A stretch of DNA of 5,161 nucleotides, from the NCBI GenBank assembly GCA_002421865.1, contig DISE01000019.1, positions 11,262 through 16,422 of the forward strand. Reading direction: 5' to 3'. Both the position numbers and the translations under genes were made by a program. Below are positions 1 to 5,161 of the stretch, in pieces (within the stretch, counting starts at the first letter, position 1; every line of letters begins with the position of its first letter). The DNA comes from Castellaniella sp. UBA6218 (GTDB lineage: Bacteria; Pseudomonadota; Gammaproteobacteria; Burkholderiales; Burkholderiaceae_B). A model generated the notes under the pieces. The model was not told the origin of the DNA. It did not search any database and saw only the letters and a program-made list of their open reading frames with translations.

Positions 1-285
1 GTAGATCTGGCCGGTGGTGAAATTGTTGACCTTGCGCATCCGGGCGGACACGAATCGCTCGTAGTGGCCCAGGTCCAGATCGGTTTCCGCACCGTCTTCG
101 GTGACGAAGACTTCTCCATGCTGGAAGGGGCTCATGGTGCCGGGATCCACATTGATGTAGGGATCCAGCTTCAGCATCGTGACCCGCAGCCCGCGGGATT
201 CGAGGATCGCGGCGAGCGACGCCGCAGCAATGCCTTTGCCCAGGGAAGAGACGACGCCCCCTGTGACGAATACGTATTTGGTCAT
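1..285 (-). CDS. pyrG: CTP synthase, N-terminal part (runs off the left edge)
   Basis: Cytosolic CTP synthase makes CTP from UTP, ATP and glutamine, the last step of de novo pyrimidine nucleotide synthesis. Only the first 95 residues of a protein normally about 545 residues long are present; they belong to the amidoligase (synthetase) domain. The start reads MTKYVFVTGGVVSSLGKG, the nearly invariant opening of this family, with the nucleotide-binding loop GGVVSSLGKG at residues 9-18 including Lys17. DPYINVDPGTMSP (41-53) and EDGAETDLDLGHYERF (63-78) follow, with Asp71 matching the metal-binding Asp72 of the E. coli enzyme. The ATG at 283-285 is fixed by this conserved N-terminus, although no good Shine-Dalgarno sequence precedes it. 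The gene is divergent from the hydrolase gene at 453. The glutamine amidotransferase domain lies outside the window. Identification is very secure. Confidence 0.97.
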   Translation of the reverse strand, partial: MTKYVFVTGGVVSSLGKGIAAASLAAILESRGLRVTMLKLDPYINVDPGTMSPFQHGEVFVTEDGAETDLDLGHYERFVSARMRKVNNFTTGQIY

Positions 286-329
286 TTCAGATAGGAGCCC
301 GGTGTGGACGGGCGCAGCGGGAAATGGGA

Positions 330-335
330 ATTATA
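330..335 (-). promoter_or_regulatory. Candidate -10 element of the pyrG promoter
   Basis: Read on the minus strand this is a perfect TATAAT, the only strong -10 match in the divergent intergenic region on that strand. Transcription would begin near 323, giving a leader of about 37 nt before the pyrG ATG. The region about 17 bp upstream is GC-rich and shows no recognisable TTGACA-like -35, and there is no extended -10 TG, so promoter strength cannot be judged. Position and perfect match support it; the missing -35 weakens it. Confidence 0.4.
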
Positions 336-383
336 GCTGCTCGGACCGCCGCCGGCGCGGTGGCCCGCCGCGCATTTCAGCGC

Positions 384-412
384 TTTACCACGCCGCCCGT
401 CTCGCCTACCAT
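384..412 (+). promoter_or_regulatory. Candidate sigma70 promoter for the dienelactone hydrolase-like gene
   Basis: On the plus strand a -35-like TTTACC (384-389) and a -10-like TACCAT (407-412) are separated by exactly 17 bp. Each matches four of six consensus bases. Transcription would start near 419, leaving a leader of about 34 nt that carries a near-palindrome (424-437) and the ribosome binding site (443-447). In DNA this GC-rich such matches can arise by chance, so this is a plausible placement only. Confidence 0.35.
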
Positions 413-423
413 GATTTCCACCC

Positions 424-437
424 CTGTCCATGGATAG
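424..437. repeat. 14-bp near-palindrome in the hydrolase leader
   Basis: CTGTCCATGGATAG reads as an inverted repeat with six of seven base pairs matching; the seventh, 426 with 435, would be a G-U wobble in RNA. It lies just downstream of the predicted transcription start and 5 nt before the Shine-Dalgarno sequence, where a repressor operator could sit. No known operator consensus is recognised. A 14-bp imperfect palindrome may be chance. Confidence 0.3.
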
Positions 438-452
438 ACACCGGAGGATGCC

Positions 453-1340
453 ATGACCCGGCTGACCGCCAAAGACTTCGCGCCCGAACTGCTGGAACTC
501 TACGATTTCTACGCGCACGGGCTCATCGACCGGCGCGAATTCCTGAGCCGGGCATCCCGCTACGCCGTCGGCACGCTGGGCGCGGCCTCGATCCTGGCCG
601 CACTGTCCCCCGACTACGCGCTGGCCGAGCAGGTCTCTTTCACCGATCCGGACATCCACGCCGAATACCTGACCTACCCATCGCCCCGGGGCAACGGACC
701 GGTGCGCGCCTATCTGGTCCGGCCGGCCAAGGCCGCCGGCCCCGCGCCCGGCGTCGTAGTCGTCCATGAAAACCGCGGCCTGAATCCCTACATCGAGGAC
801 GTGGCCCGACGCCTGGCCAAGGCGGGCTTCATGGCGCTGGCCCCGGACGGGCTCAGTTCCAAGGGCGGCTACCCCGGCAACGACGACCAGGGCCGCGCAT
901 TGCAGCAGCAGGTCGATCCGGAAAAACTGATGAACGATTTCTTCGCAGCCATCGAGTTCCTGCCGACCGTGGACGGCTCGACCGGCAAAATCGGCATCAT
1001 CGGCTTCTGCTATGGCGGTGGCGTCGCCAACGCGGCAGCCGTCGCCTACCCCGAGCTGGCGGCAGCCGTGCCGTTCTACGGCATGCAGCCGCGCCCCGAA
1101 GACGTGCCGCGCATCCGGGCGCCCCTGCTGCTGCACTACGCGGGGCTGGACACTCGGGTCAATGCCGGCTGGCCGGCCTACGAGGCCGCCCTGAAGGCAA
1201 ACGGCAAGACCTACGAGGCCCACGTCTACCCGGGCGTGAACCACGGTTTCCACAACGATTCGACCCCGCGCTACGATCGGGACGCCGCCGAACTGGCGTG
1301 GGGCCGCAGCATCGCCTGGTTCAAGCGCTGGCTGGCCTGA
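453..1340 (+). CDS. Dienelactone hydrolase family protein, YghX-like, with Tat-type signal
   Basis: This 295-residue alpha/beta-hydrolase belongs to the dienelactone hydrolase (carboxymethylenebutenolidase) family. It most resembles the YghX-type branch, recognised from PSPRGNGPVRAYLV (77-90), VHENRGLNPYIEDVARR (104-120) and PGNDDQGRALQQQVDP (141-156). The Cys-Asp-His triad fits Cys186 in GFCYGGG, Asp233 in AGLDTR and His264 in VNHGFHND; Glu106 in HENRG matches the conserved active-site Glu. Residues 27-31 (RREFL) form a twin-arginine motif, followed by a moderately hydrophobic stretch and ALA (56-58), a plausible signal-peptidase site. Export by the Tat pathway to the periplasm is therefore inferred. 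The n-region of 26 residues before the arginines is long but still family-like. The ATG at 453 is supported by GGAGG at 443-447 with 5-nt spacing. The gene appears monocistronic: it is divergent from pyrG and convergent with the aminopeptidase gene. The substrate is unknown; hydrolysis of dienelactone itself is not shown. Confidence 0.93.
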   Translation: MTRLTAKDFAPELLELYDFYAHGLIDRREFLSRASRYAVGTLGAASILAALSPDYALAEQVSFTDPDIHAEYLTYPSPRGNGPVRAYLVRPAKAAGPAPGVVVVHENRGLNPYIEDVARRLAKAGFMALAPDGLSSKGGYPGNDDQGRALQQQVDPEKLMNDFFAAIEFLPTVDGSTGKIGIIGFCYGGGVANAAAVAYPELAAAVPFYGMQPRPEDVPRIRAPLLLHYAGLDTRVNAGWPAYEAALKANGKTYEAHVYPGVNHGFHNDSTPRYDRDAAELAWGRSIAWFKRWLA

Positions 1341-1342
1341 TG

Positions 1343-1358
1343 CCGGGACGCGCCCCGG
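1343..1358. terminator. Weak GC hairpin between convergent genes
   Basis: CCGGG (1343-1347) pairs with CCCGG (1354-1358) around a 6-nt loop, 2 nt after the hydrolase stop codon and in the 43-bp gap before the converging aminopeptidase stop. It could help end transcription from either side. There is no T-run on either strand and the stem has only 5 bp, so it is not a proper intrinsic terminator; Rho-dependent termination is equally possible. Confidence 0.2.
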
Positions 1359-1383
1359 ATGCGTCCAGCGGCCGGAAACAGGA

Positions 1384-3192
1384 CTACAGCGGCTCGGTCC
1401 GCGCCAGCAGCCAGCCGCGCGCCGCGCCGTCCACCAGGGGCAGCAGGCGTTCACGCACACGGGCATGATAGGCGTCCAGCCACGCAATCTCGTCGGCGGA
1501 CAATTGCGCCCTCACGATGCAGCGCGTGTCGATGGGACACAGTGTGACGGTCTCGAATTCCAGGAACGCGCCGAATTCCGTCTGTCCGGCCGGCACGGCC
1601 AACACCAGGTTTTCAATGCGGATGCCCCATTGCCCGTCGCGGTAAAGACCGGGTTCGTTGGAAGTCAGCAGGCCGGCCTTCATGCCCTGGTGAGGCCGCG
1701 CGTGGCCGCGCACGGAGATCGACTGCGGGCCTTCGTGGACGTTCAGGAAATAGCCCACGCCATGACCCGTGCCGTGGCCGTAGTCCAGGCCCCGTCGCCA
1801 CAGCGGCATGCGCGCCAGGGTATCCAGCGTGGAAGACGGCGTATCCACCGGAAAGCGTGCGCGCGCCAGGGCGATGTGGGCCTGCAGCACGGTGGTGTAG
1901 TCGGCGCGCTGCGCGTCCGAAGGCGTGCCGACGGGCACGACCCGGGTGATGTCGGTAGTGCCGCCCAGGTATTGTCCGCCGGAATCGATCAGCAGCAGAC
2001 CGTCTCCCTGGATGTGCGCGTGGGATGATTCGGTGGCACGGTAGTGCGGCATGGCGCCGTTGGCGTTGAAGCCGGCGATGGTGGCGAAGCTGAGGCTGAC
2101 GAAGCCCGGCCGCCGGGCGCGCGCCGCCGACAGACGGGTATCAACGTCGAGTTCGGTGATGCGCTCGCCCGACGTCAGGGCGGCCTCGAACCACGCGAAG
2201 AATTCGCACAGGGCGGCGCCGTCCTGGGCCATCGCGGCCCGGATGTTGTCGGCCTCGGCCGCGTTCTTGACGGATTTGAGCAGTTGGGATGGATTGATGG
2301 CCTCGATGCGTCGCGCCCTGGGCGCGTGCGACAGCGTGCCCGCCGTGACCCGCGCCGGATCCACCAGCAGCGCGGTGTCGGCCGGCAGGGACGCCAGATC
2401 GGCGGCCAGATCGGCATAGTCGCGCAGCGCCACCCCGTCGGCCGCCAGGCGGTCGGCCAGCGAGGCGTCGATCTTGCCGGGCGCCGCATACAGGCGCACG
2501 CCGTCAGCATCCAGCAACGCGTGCGCCAGAAAGACCGGGTTGTAGTCCACGTCGGCGCCGCGCAGGTTCAACAGCCAGGCGATGTCGTCCAGCGAGGACA
2601 ACAGATGCCAGGTCGCGCCGTGGTCGCGCAGGGCGACCCGCACGGCGGCCAGATTGTCCGCCCGGGTGCGGCAGGCATGCGGCGGCACGTGCTCGAACAC
2701 CCGGGCCTCCGGCAGGACCGGCCGATCGATCCAGATGGCGCCGACCGGATCCTGGTCCAGCACCAGCGCCATGCCGGCCCCATCCAGCCCGGATCGCCAG
2801 CGACGCTCGGACGACAGATCCAGCACACGGCCATCGACCGCCACCCGGTCGCCGCGCGCCAGGTGCGCCAGCGCCCAATCGAGAGGATCGGGCACGTCCG
2901 GCGCGCCGGCCCGCATCAGCGCGATACCCGAACCCCGCAGCTGGGAGTCGGCCTGGACCCAGTAGCGGCTGTCGGTCCACAGGCCGGCGAAATCCGCCGT
3001 GACCAGGAGGCTGCCCGCCGACCCGTCGAAGCCCGACAGCCAGGCGCGCGCGGCCCAGTGATCCGGCAAATATTCCGACAGGTGCGGATCGGCGGTGGGC
3101 ACCAGGCAGGCGGCCAGGCCGGCGCCCGCCAGTTGCGTGCGCAGGGCGGCGATGCGATCGGCGGGCGCCGCCAGAGGATGTTGCAAGGTCAC
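1384..3192 (-). CDS. Aminopeptidase P family protein (M24B, three-domain XPNPEP1-like)
   Basis: This cytosolic metallopeptidase of 602 residues is expected to release the N-terminal residue from peptides with proline in second position. It has the long form: two creatinase-like N-terminal domains (about 10-150 and 160-310), then the pita-bread catalytic domain (about 315-545) and a short C-terminal extension, like human XPNPEP1 and unlike the roughly 440-residue E. coli PepP. All metal ligands are visible: Asp403, Asp414, His477, Glu513 and Glu527. The accessory His383, His473 and His486 are also present. Their spacing matches the human enzyme residue for residue at a constant offset of 12, so it should be active with two bound metal ions, manganese in characterised relatives. 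The start is GTG (3190-3192), chosen because GAGG (3201-3204) precedes it by 8 nt and translation upstream is not conserved-looking. It follows scoB by 52 nt, most of it an inverted repeat, and converges with the hydrolase gene. Some annotations call this pepP. The natural peptide substrate is unknown. Confidence 0.95.
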   Translation of the reverse strand: MTLQHPLAAPADRIAALRTQLAGAGLAACLVPTADPHLSEYLPDHWAARAWLSGFDGSAGSLLVTADFAGLWTDSRYWVQADSQLRGSGIALMRAGAPDVPDPLDWALAHLARGDRVAVDGRVLDLSSERRWRSGLDGAGMALVLDQDPVGAIWIDRPVLPEARVFEHVPPHACRTRADNLAAVRVALRDHGATWHLLSSLDDIAWLLNLRGADVDYNPVFLAHALLDADGVRLYAAPGKIDASLADRLAADGVALRDYADLAADLASLPADTALLVDPARVTAGTLSHAPRARRIEAINPSQLLKSVKNAAEADNIRAAMAQDGAALCEFFAWFEAALTSGERITELDVDTRLSAARARRPGFVSLSFATIAGFNANGAMPHYRATESSHAHIQGDGLLLIDSGGQYLGGTTDITRVVPVGTPSDAQRADYTTVLQAHIALARARFPVDTPSSTLDTLARMPLWRRGLDYGHGTGHGVGYFLNVHEGPQSISVRGHARPHQGMKAGLLTSNEPGLYRDGQWGIRIENLVLAVPAGQTEFGAFLEFETVTLCPIDTRCIVRAQLSADEIAWLDAYHARVRERLLPLVDGAARGWLLARTEPL

Positions 3193-3200
3193 GGCGGGTT

Positions 3201-3204
3201 CCTC
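3201..3204 (-). promoter_or_regulatory. Ribosome binding site fixing the GTG start of the aminopeptidase gene
   Basis: Read on the minus strand, GAGG (within GAGGAA) lies 8 nt before the GTG start codon. No ATG lies nearby in frame, so this site decides the start. It sits 4 nt from the arm of the inverted repeat at 3208-3243, so hairpin formation could affect ribosome access. Confidence 0.6.
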
Positions 3205-3207
3205 GGT

Positions 3208-3243
3208 AAAGGTCTGAATGAGTCGGGCGGAATTCAGACCTTT
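3208..3243. repeat. Perfect 12-bp inverted repeat between scoB and the aminopeptidase gene
   Basis: AAAGGTCTGAAT (3208-3219) and ATTCAGACCTTT (3232-3243) are exact reverse complements around a 12-nt loop rich in G and C. The repeat begins 1 nt past the scoB stop codon and ends 3 nt before the aminopeptidase Shine-Dalgarno sequence, so it fills most of the intergenic space. In RNA it would form a stable stem ending in UUU and then ACC. That is too short a U-tract for a strong intrinsic terminator, but compatible with partial termination, mRNA 3'-end protection of scoAB, or translation control. A DNA operator is also possible. The repeat itself is certain; its role is not. Confidence 0.85.
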
Positions 3244-3244
3244 C

Positions 3245-3898
3245 CTAGGCGACGGCGGACACGTCCAGCCTGGCGGAGGTCTTGGCGCGGATCTCGTCGA
3301 CCGTCACGCCGGGAGCGAGTTCGGTCAGCCGCAGGCCGTCGTCGGTGACTTCCATCACGCCCAGGTCGGTGATGATGAGATTCACCACCCCCACCCCGGT
3401 CAGCGGCAACGTGCATTCGGGCAGCAGCTTCTGGGACTCGGTGCCGTCCTTGGCCTTCGCGACGTGTTCCATCAGCACCACGACCTTGCCCACGCCGGCG
3501 ACCAGATCCATGGCGCCGCCCATGCCCTTGATCATCTTGCCGGGAATCATCCAGTTGGCCAGGTCGCCCTTTTCGGACACCTGCATGGCCCCCAGGATGG
3601 CCAGGTTGATCTTGCCGCCCCGGATCATGGCGAACGAATCCGCCGAAGCGAAGATCGACGAGCCCGGCAGCGTCGTCACCGTCTGCTTGCCGGCGTTGAT
3701 CAGATCGGCGTCGACTTCATCTTCCTTGGGGAAGGGGCCGATGCCCAACAGACCGTTTTCCGATTGCAGCCAGACTTCCATGCCTTGCGGCACATAGTTT
3801 GCGACCTTGGTGGGCAGGCCGATGCCCAGGTTGACGTAGAAGCCGTCCCGCAGTTCCTGCGCGGCGCGCGCCGCCATCTGTTCGCGATCCCAAGCCAT
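3245..3898 (-). CDS. scoB: Succinyl-CoA:3-oxoacid CoA-transferase, subunit B
   Basis: This is the beta subunit of the cytosolic CoA-transferase that moves CoA from succinyl-CoA to acetoacetate or related 3-oxoacids. At 217 residues it has the usual length. The catalytic glutamate, which carries CoA as a glutamyl-CoA thioester, is Glu47 in QSENGLLGIGP (45-55), the class I CoA-transferase signature. Further family blocks are NLGIGLPT (23-30), DADLINAGKQTVT (63-75), SFAMIRGG (88-95), GDLANWMIPGKM (111-122) and GMGGAMDLV (125-133). These align closely with the C-terminal half of mammalian SCOT. The ATG at 3896-3898 follows an AGGAGG whose first A is the last base of the scoA stop codon, 6 nt before the start, consistent with translational coupling. 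PcaJ or AtoA of the same superfamily are the alternatives. The close match to SCOT and the absence of protocatechuate-pathway neighbours favour ScoB. Confidence 0.95.
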   Translation of the reverse strand: MAWDREQMAARAAQELRDGFYVNLGIGLPTKVANYVPQGMEVWLQSENGLLGIGPFPKEDEVDADLINAGKQTVTTLPGSSIFASADSFAMIRGGKINLAILGAMQVSEKGDLANWMIPGKMIKGMGGAMDLVAGVGKVVVLMEHVAKAKDGTESQKLLPECTLPLTGVGVVNLIITDLGVMEVTDDGLRLTELAPGVTVDEIRAKTSARLDVSAVA

Positions 3899-3904
3899 GA
3901 TCTG

Positions 3905-3910
3905 CCTCCT
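3905..3910 (-). promoter_or_regulatory. Strong Shine-Dalgarno of scoB, overlapping the scoA stop
   Basis: On the minus strand the sequence reads TAAGGAGG: the scoA stop codon TAA shares its final A with a perfect AGGAGG, 6 nt before the scoB ATG. Ribosomes ending scoA are placed directly at the scoB start. This suits the need for equal amounts of the two subunits. Confidence 0.8.
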
Positions 3911-4605
3911 TATTGACGAGTGGTGCGTTGTTCGATGCGCTTTTCGGGATGCGCGTTCAGGACGATGCGGTGCACGTAGATGCCCGGCAGATGGACTTCA
4001 TCGGGATCGAACGCGCCGGTGGGCACGATTTCCTCGACCTCGACGATGGTGACGCGCCCGGCCATGGCGACGTTGGGATTGAAGTTGCGCGCCGTGCGGC
4101 GGAACTTCAGGTTGCCACTGCGGTCGGCCTTCCAGGCCTTGACCAGAGACACGTCCGGCACCAGCGAGCGTTCCATGATGTAGGTGCGGCCATCGATCTC
4201 GCGGGTTTCCTTGCCTTCGGCGACCACGGTGCCCACGCCGGTGGCGGTGAAAAACGCGGGGATGCCGGCGCCGCCGGCGCGCAGCTTTTCGGCCAGCGTG
4301 CCCTGCGGCGTGAATTCCAGTTCCAGTTCGCCCGCCAGGTACTGGCGTTCGAATTCCTTGTTCTCGCCCACGTAAGAAGCGATCATCTTCGTGATCTGGC
4401 GCGTGGACAGGAGCTGTCCCAGGCCGAAGCCGTCGACCCCCGCGTTGTTGCTGACGCAGGTCAGGTTGCGCACGCCCGAATCCCGCAGCGCGGCGATCAG
4501 GGCCTCGGGGATGCCGCACAGCCCGAAACCGCCGACGGCGATCATCTGGTTGTCGGCCACGACGCCGCGCAGGGCGGCCTCGGCACTTTCATAGACTTTA
4601 TCCAT
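3910..4605 (-). CDS. scoA: Succinyl-CoA:3-oxoacid CoA-transferase, subunit A
   Basis: This is the alpha subunit of the same CoA-transferase, 231 residues, the normal length. The CoA-transferase signature GGFGLCGIPE (25-34) lies near the N-terminus, followed by CVSNNAGVD (50-58), YVGENKEFERQYLAGELE (78-95), TPQGTLAEKLRAGGAGIPAF (99-118), VKAWKADRSGN (155-165) and RRTARNFN (169-176). These blocks match the N-terminal half of mammalian SCOT almost continuously, which makes SCOT activity more likely than 3-oxoadipate CoA-transferase (PcaI). The enzyme would link acetoacetate, from leucine, ketone bodies or polyhydroxybutyrate, to acetoacetyl-CoA and the TCA cycle. The ATG at 4603-4605 has AAGGAA (4613-4618) 7 nt upstream. 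scoA lies 41 nt after the thioesterase gene and 11 nt before scoB, so the three are probably co-transcribed. No truncation or missing motif is seen. Confidence 0.95.
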   Translation of the reverse strand: MDKVYESAEAALRGVVADNQMIAVGGFGLCGIPEALIAALRDSGVRNLTCVSNNAGVDGFGLGQLLSTRQITKMIASYVGENKEFERQYLAGELELEFTPQGTLAEKLRAGGAGIPAFFTATGVGTVVAEGKETREIDGRTYIMERSLVPDVSLVKAWKADRSGNLKFRRTARNFNPNVAMAGRVTIVEVEEIVPTGAFDPDEVHLPGIYVHRIVLNAHPEKRIEQRTTRQ

Positions 4606-4646
4606 ACAACGGTTCCTTCGTTAGATGAACGGAAATCGGTGGCGCG

Positions 4647-5084
4647 TCAGGCGGCGAAGCAACGGTCAAGCGCCAGCCGGTCGGTGTCGGTCCAGGGCAA
4701 GGGCCGGCCGGTGGCGGCGTCGGCGCACACCAGCACGTTGCGTCCTCGGGCATGCAATGCTCCGGGATCCCCGGCGTCCGCGATCCAGCAGTCCAGTTCC
4801 AGGCTGGTCCGGCCGACGCGCGCGAGCCGCATGCCGACGACGACACGGGCAGGATACATCAGCGGTTTGAGAAAATCACACGAGGCATGGGCCAGCACGC
4901 CGTAGCGGCCGTCGGCGCCGTCCAGGCCCATCGCGGAGAACAAACGTACCCGCGCCTCTTCAAAATAGCGGAAGTAGGCGGTGTTGTTGACATGGCGCAG
5001 CGCGTCCATTTCGCCCCAGCGGACATCGATCGAAATTTCAAACGTTCCGGAAGGTGTTTGAATATCAAGGGGTTCTGGCGACAT
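4647..5084 (-). CDS. Acyl-CoA thioesterase, hotdog-fold 4HBT/YbgC-FadM type
   Basis: This 145-residue protein belongs to the 4-hydroxybenzoyl-CoA thioesterase family of single-hotdog enzymes, which hydrolyse acyl-CoA thioesters in the cytosol, usually as tetramers. The diagnostic motif is VRWGEMDALRHVNNTAYFRY (21-40): Asp27 is the predicted catalytic residue, and HVNN followed by the Tyr/Phe-rich start of the long hotdog helix is typical. The segment around LKPLMYPARVVVGMRLARVG (starting near residue 73) is the usual first beta-hairpin of the sheet. An upstream in-frame ATG would add 21 residues, but MSPEPLDI is preferred because AGAGGAA (5093-5099) lies 7 nt before it and the extra residues look unlike the family. 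It is the first gene of the apparent thioesterase-scoA-scoB unit. The acyl group attacked cannot be read from the sequence; a role in relieving CoA-ester accumulation alongside the CoA-transferase is inference. Confidence 0.88.
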   Translation of the reverse strand: MSPEPLDIQTPSGTFEISIDVRWGEMDALRHVNNTAYFRYFEEARVRLFSAMGLDGADGRYGVLAHASCDFLKPLMYPARVVVGMRLARVGRTSLELDCWIADAGDPGALHARGRNVLVCADAATGRPLPWTDTDRLALDRCFAA

Positions 5085-5092
5085 GCAAGGAT

Positions 5093-5099
5093 TCCTCTC
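5093..5099 (-). promoter_or_regulatory. Ribosome binding site deciding the thioesterase start
   Basis: On the minus strand AGAGGAA sits 7 nt before the ATG at 5082-5084. The alternative in-frame ATG at 5145-5147 has no comparable site within the visible sequence. This supports the 145-residue product over the 166-residue one. Confidence 0.65.
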
Positions 5100-5130
5100 G
5101 TCCGCTCCGGAAGGCCGGCGGCAAAGGTGC

Positions 5131-5136
5131 AGTATA
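5131..5136 (-). promoter_or_regulatory. Candidate -10 element upstream of the thioesterase-scoAB unit
   Basis: On the minus strand TATACT matches five of six -10 consensus bases, placing transcription start near 5124 and giving a leader of about 40 nt. No convincing -35 is visible: TTGTAT (from 5152 down to 5147) is only 10 bp upstream, and the best-spaced hexamer is GC-rich. A short inverted repeat, TGCAG (5128-5132) and CTGCA (5142-5146), flanks and overlaps this -10, as an operator might. The assignment is tentative. Confidence 0.3.
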
Positions 5137-5161
5137 ACGATCTGCAATACAATGGCCCGCA

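Noticed and set aside
295..300. GGGCTC on the minus strand upstream of pyrG, resembling the initially transcribed bases used for reiterative-transcription control of pyrG in Bacillus
   Set aside because: It lies about 30 bp downstream of the -10 candidate, so it is not at the expected start of transcription, and only about 10 nt remain before the ATG, with no room for an attenuator.
282..1487. 401-codon open frame on the minus strand opposite the dienelactone hydrolase-like gene
   Set aside because: It overlaps the well-supported hydrolase, both flanking genes and both candidate promoters. The composition is typical of antisense GC-rich DNA and no motif is seen.
2044..3348. 434-codon open frame on the plus strand opposite the aminopeptidase gene
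   Set aside because: It lies antisense to a gene with complete catalytic residues. Its translation is rich in Arg, Gly and Gln without any recognisable domain, as expected of a GC-rich shadow frame.
4606..4646. Imperfect hairpin between the thioesterase gene and scoA (minus-strand TTCC-GTT pairing with AAC-GGAA)
   Set aside because: The stem is short and broken by unpaired bases, with no U-tract; it is more likely chance around the scoA ribosome site.
3913..4905. 330-codon open frame on the plus strand opposite scoA and the thioesterase gene
   Set aside because: It crosses two genes with strong family motifs, shows no domain of its own and has no ribosome site.
5085..5147. 21-residue N-terminal extension of the thioesterase from the upstream ATG
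   Set aside because: The extension would cover the candidate -10 and the Shine-Dalgarno region, is Arg- and Cys-rich, and is not typical of the family; the ATG at 5082-5084 has a good ribosome site.
5152..5161. ATG at 5152 on the plus strand as the start of a divergent gene
   Set aside because: Only three codons are visible and there is no Shine-Dalgarno sequence upstream, so it cannot be supported.

Overview
The window is GC-rich, gene-dense chromosomal DNA. It looks like a betaproteobacterium, most plausibly of the Bordetella/Achromobacter type (Alcaligenaceae). That placement is inferred from base composition, codon use and the kind of proteins encoded; it was not computed. I see no mobile element, CRISPR array, tRNA or rRNA, and no sign of recent transfer. 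All five complete protein genes and the one partial gene belong to families I can name.

Layout from left to right: (1) the first 95 codons of pyrG (CTP synthase) on the minus strand, running off the left edge; (2) a 167-bp divergent intergenic region with candidate promoters for both flanking genes; (3) a plus-strand gene for a YghX-like dienelactone-hydrolase family protein with an N-terminal twin-arginine signal; (4) a 43-bp convergent gap; (5) a minus-strand series which, in transcription order from the right, is a hotdog-fold acyl-CoA thioesterase, scoA, scoB and a three-domain aminopeptidase P; (6) about 77 bp upstream of the thioesterase with a possible promoter and little else.

The minus-strand series looks like one transcription unit. 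Its gaps are 41, 11 and 52 nt, each downstream gene has its own Shine-Dalgarno sequence, and no internal promoter is obvious. ScoA and ScoB together form succinyl-CoA:3-oxoacid CoA-transferase, which activates acetoacetate using succinyl-CoA. The thioesterase hydrolyses acyl-CoA esters, so the first three genes share a CoA-ester theme. The aminopeptidase is functionally unrelated. It is separated from scoB by a perfect 12-bp inverted repeat that fills most of the gap and may reduce read-through.

I found no convincing new biological system. The points most worth a second look are the scoB/aminopeptidase inverted repeat, the Tat-type signal on the dienelactone-hydrolase-like protein, and small palindromes at two promoter regions.
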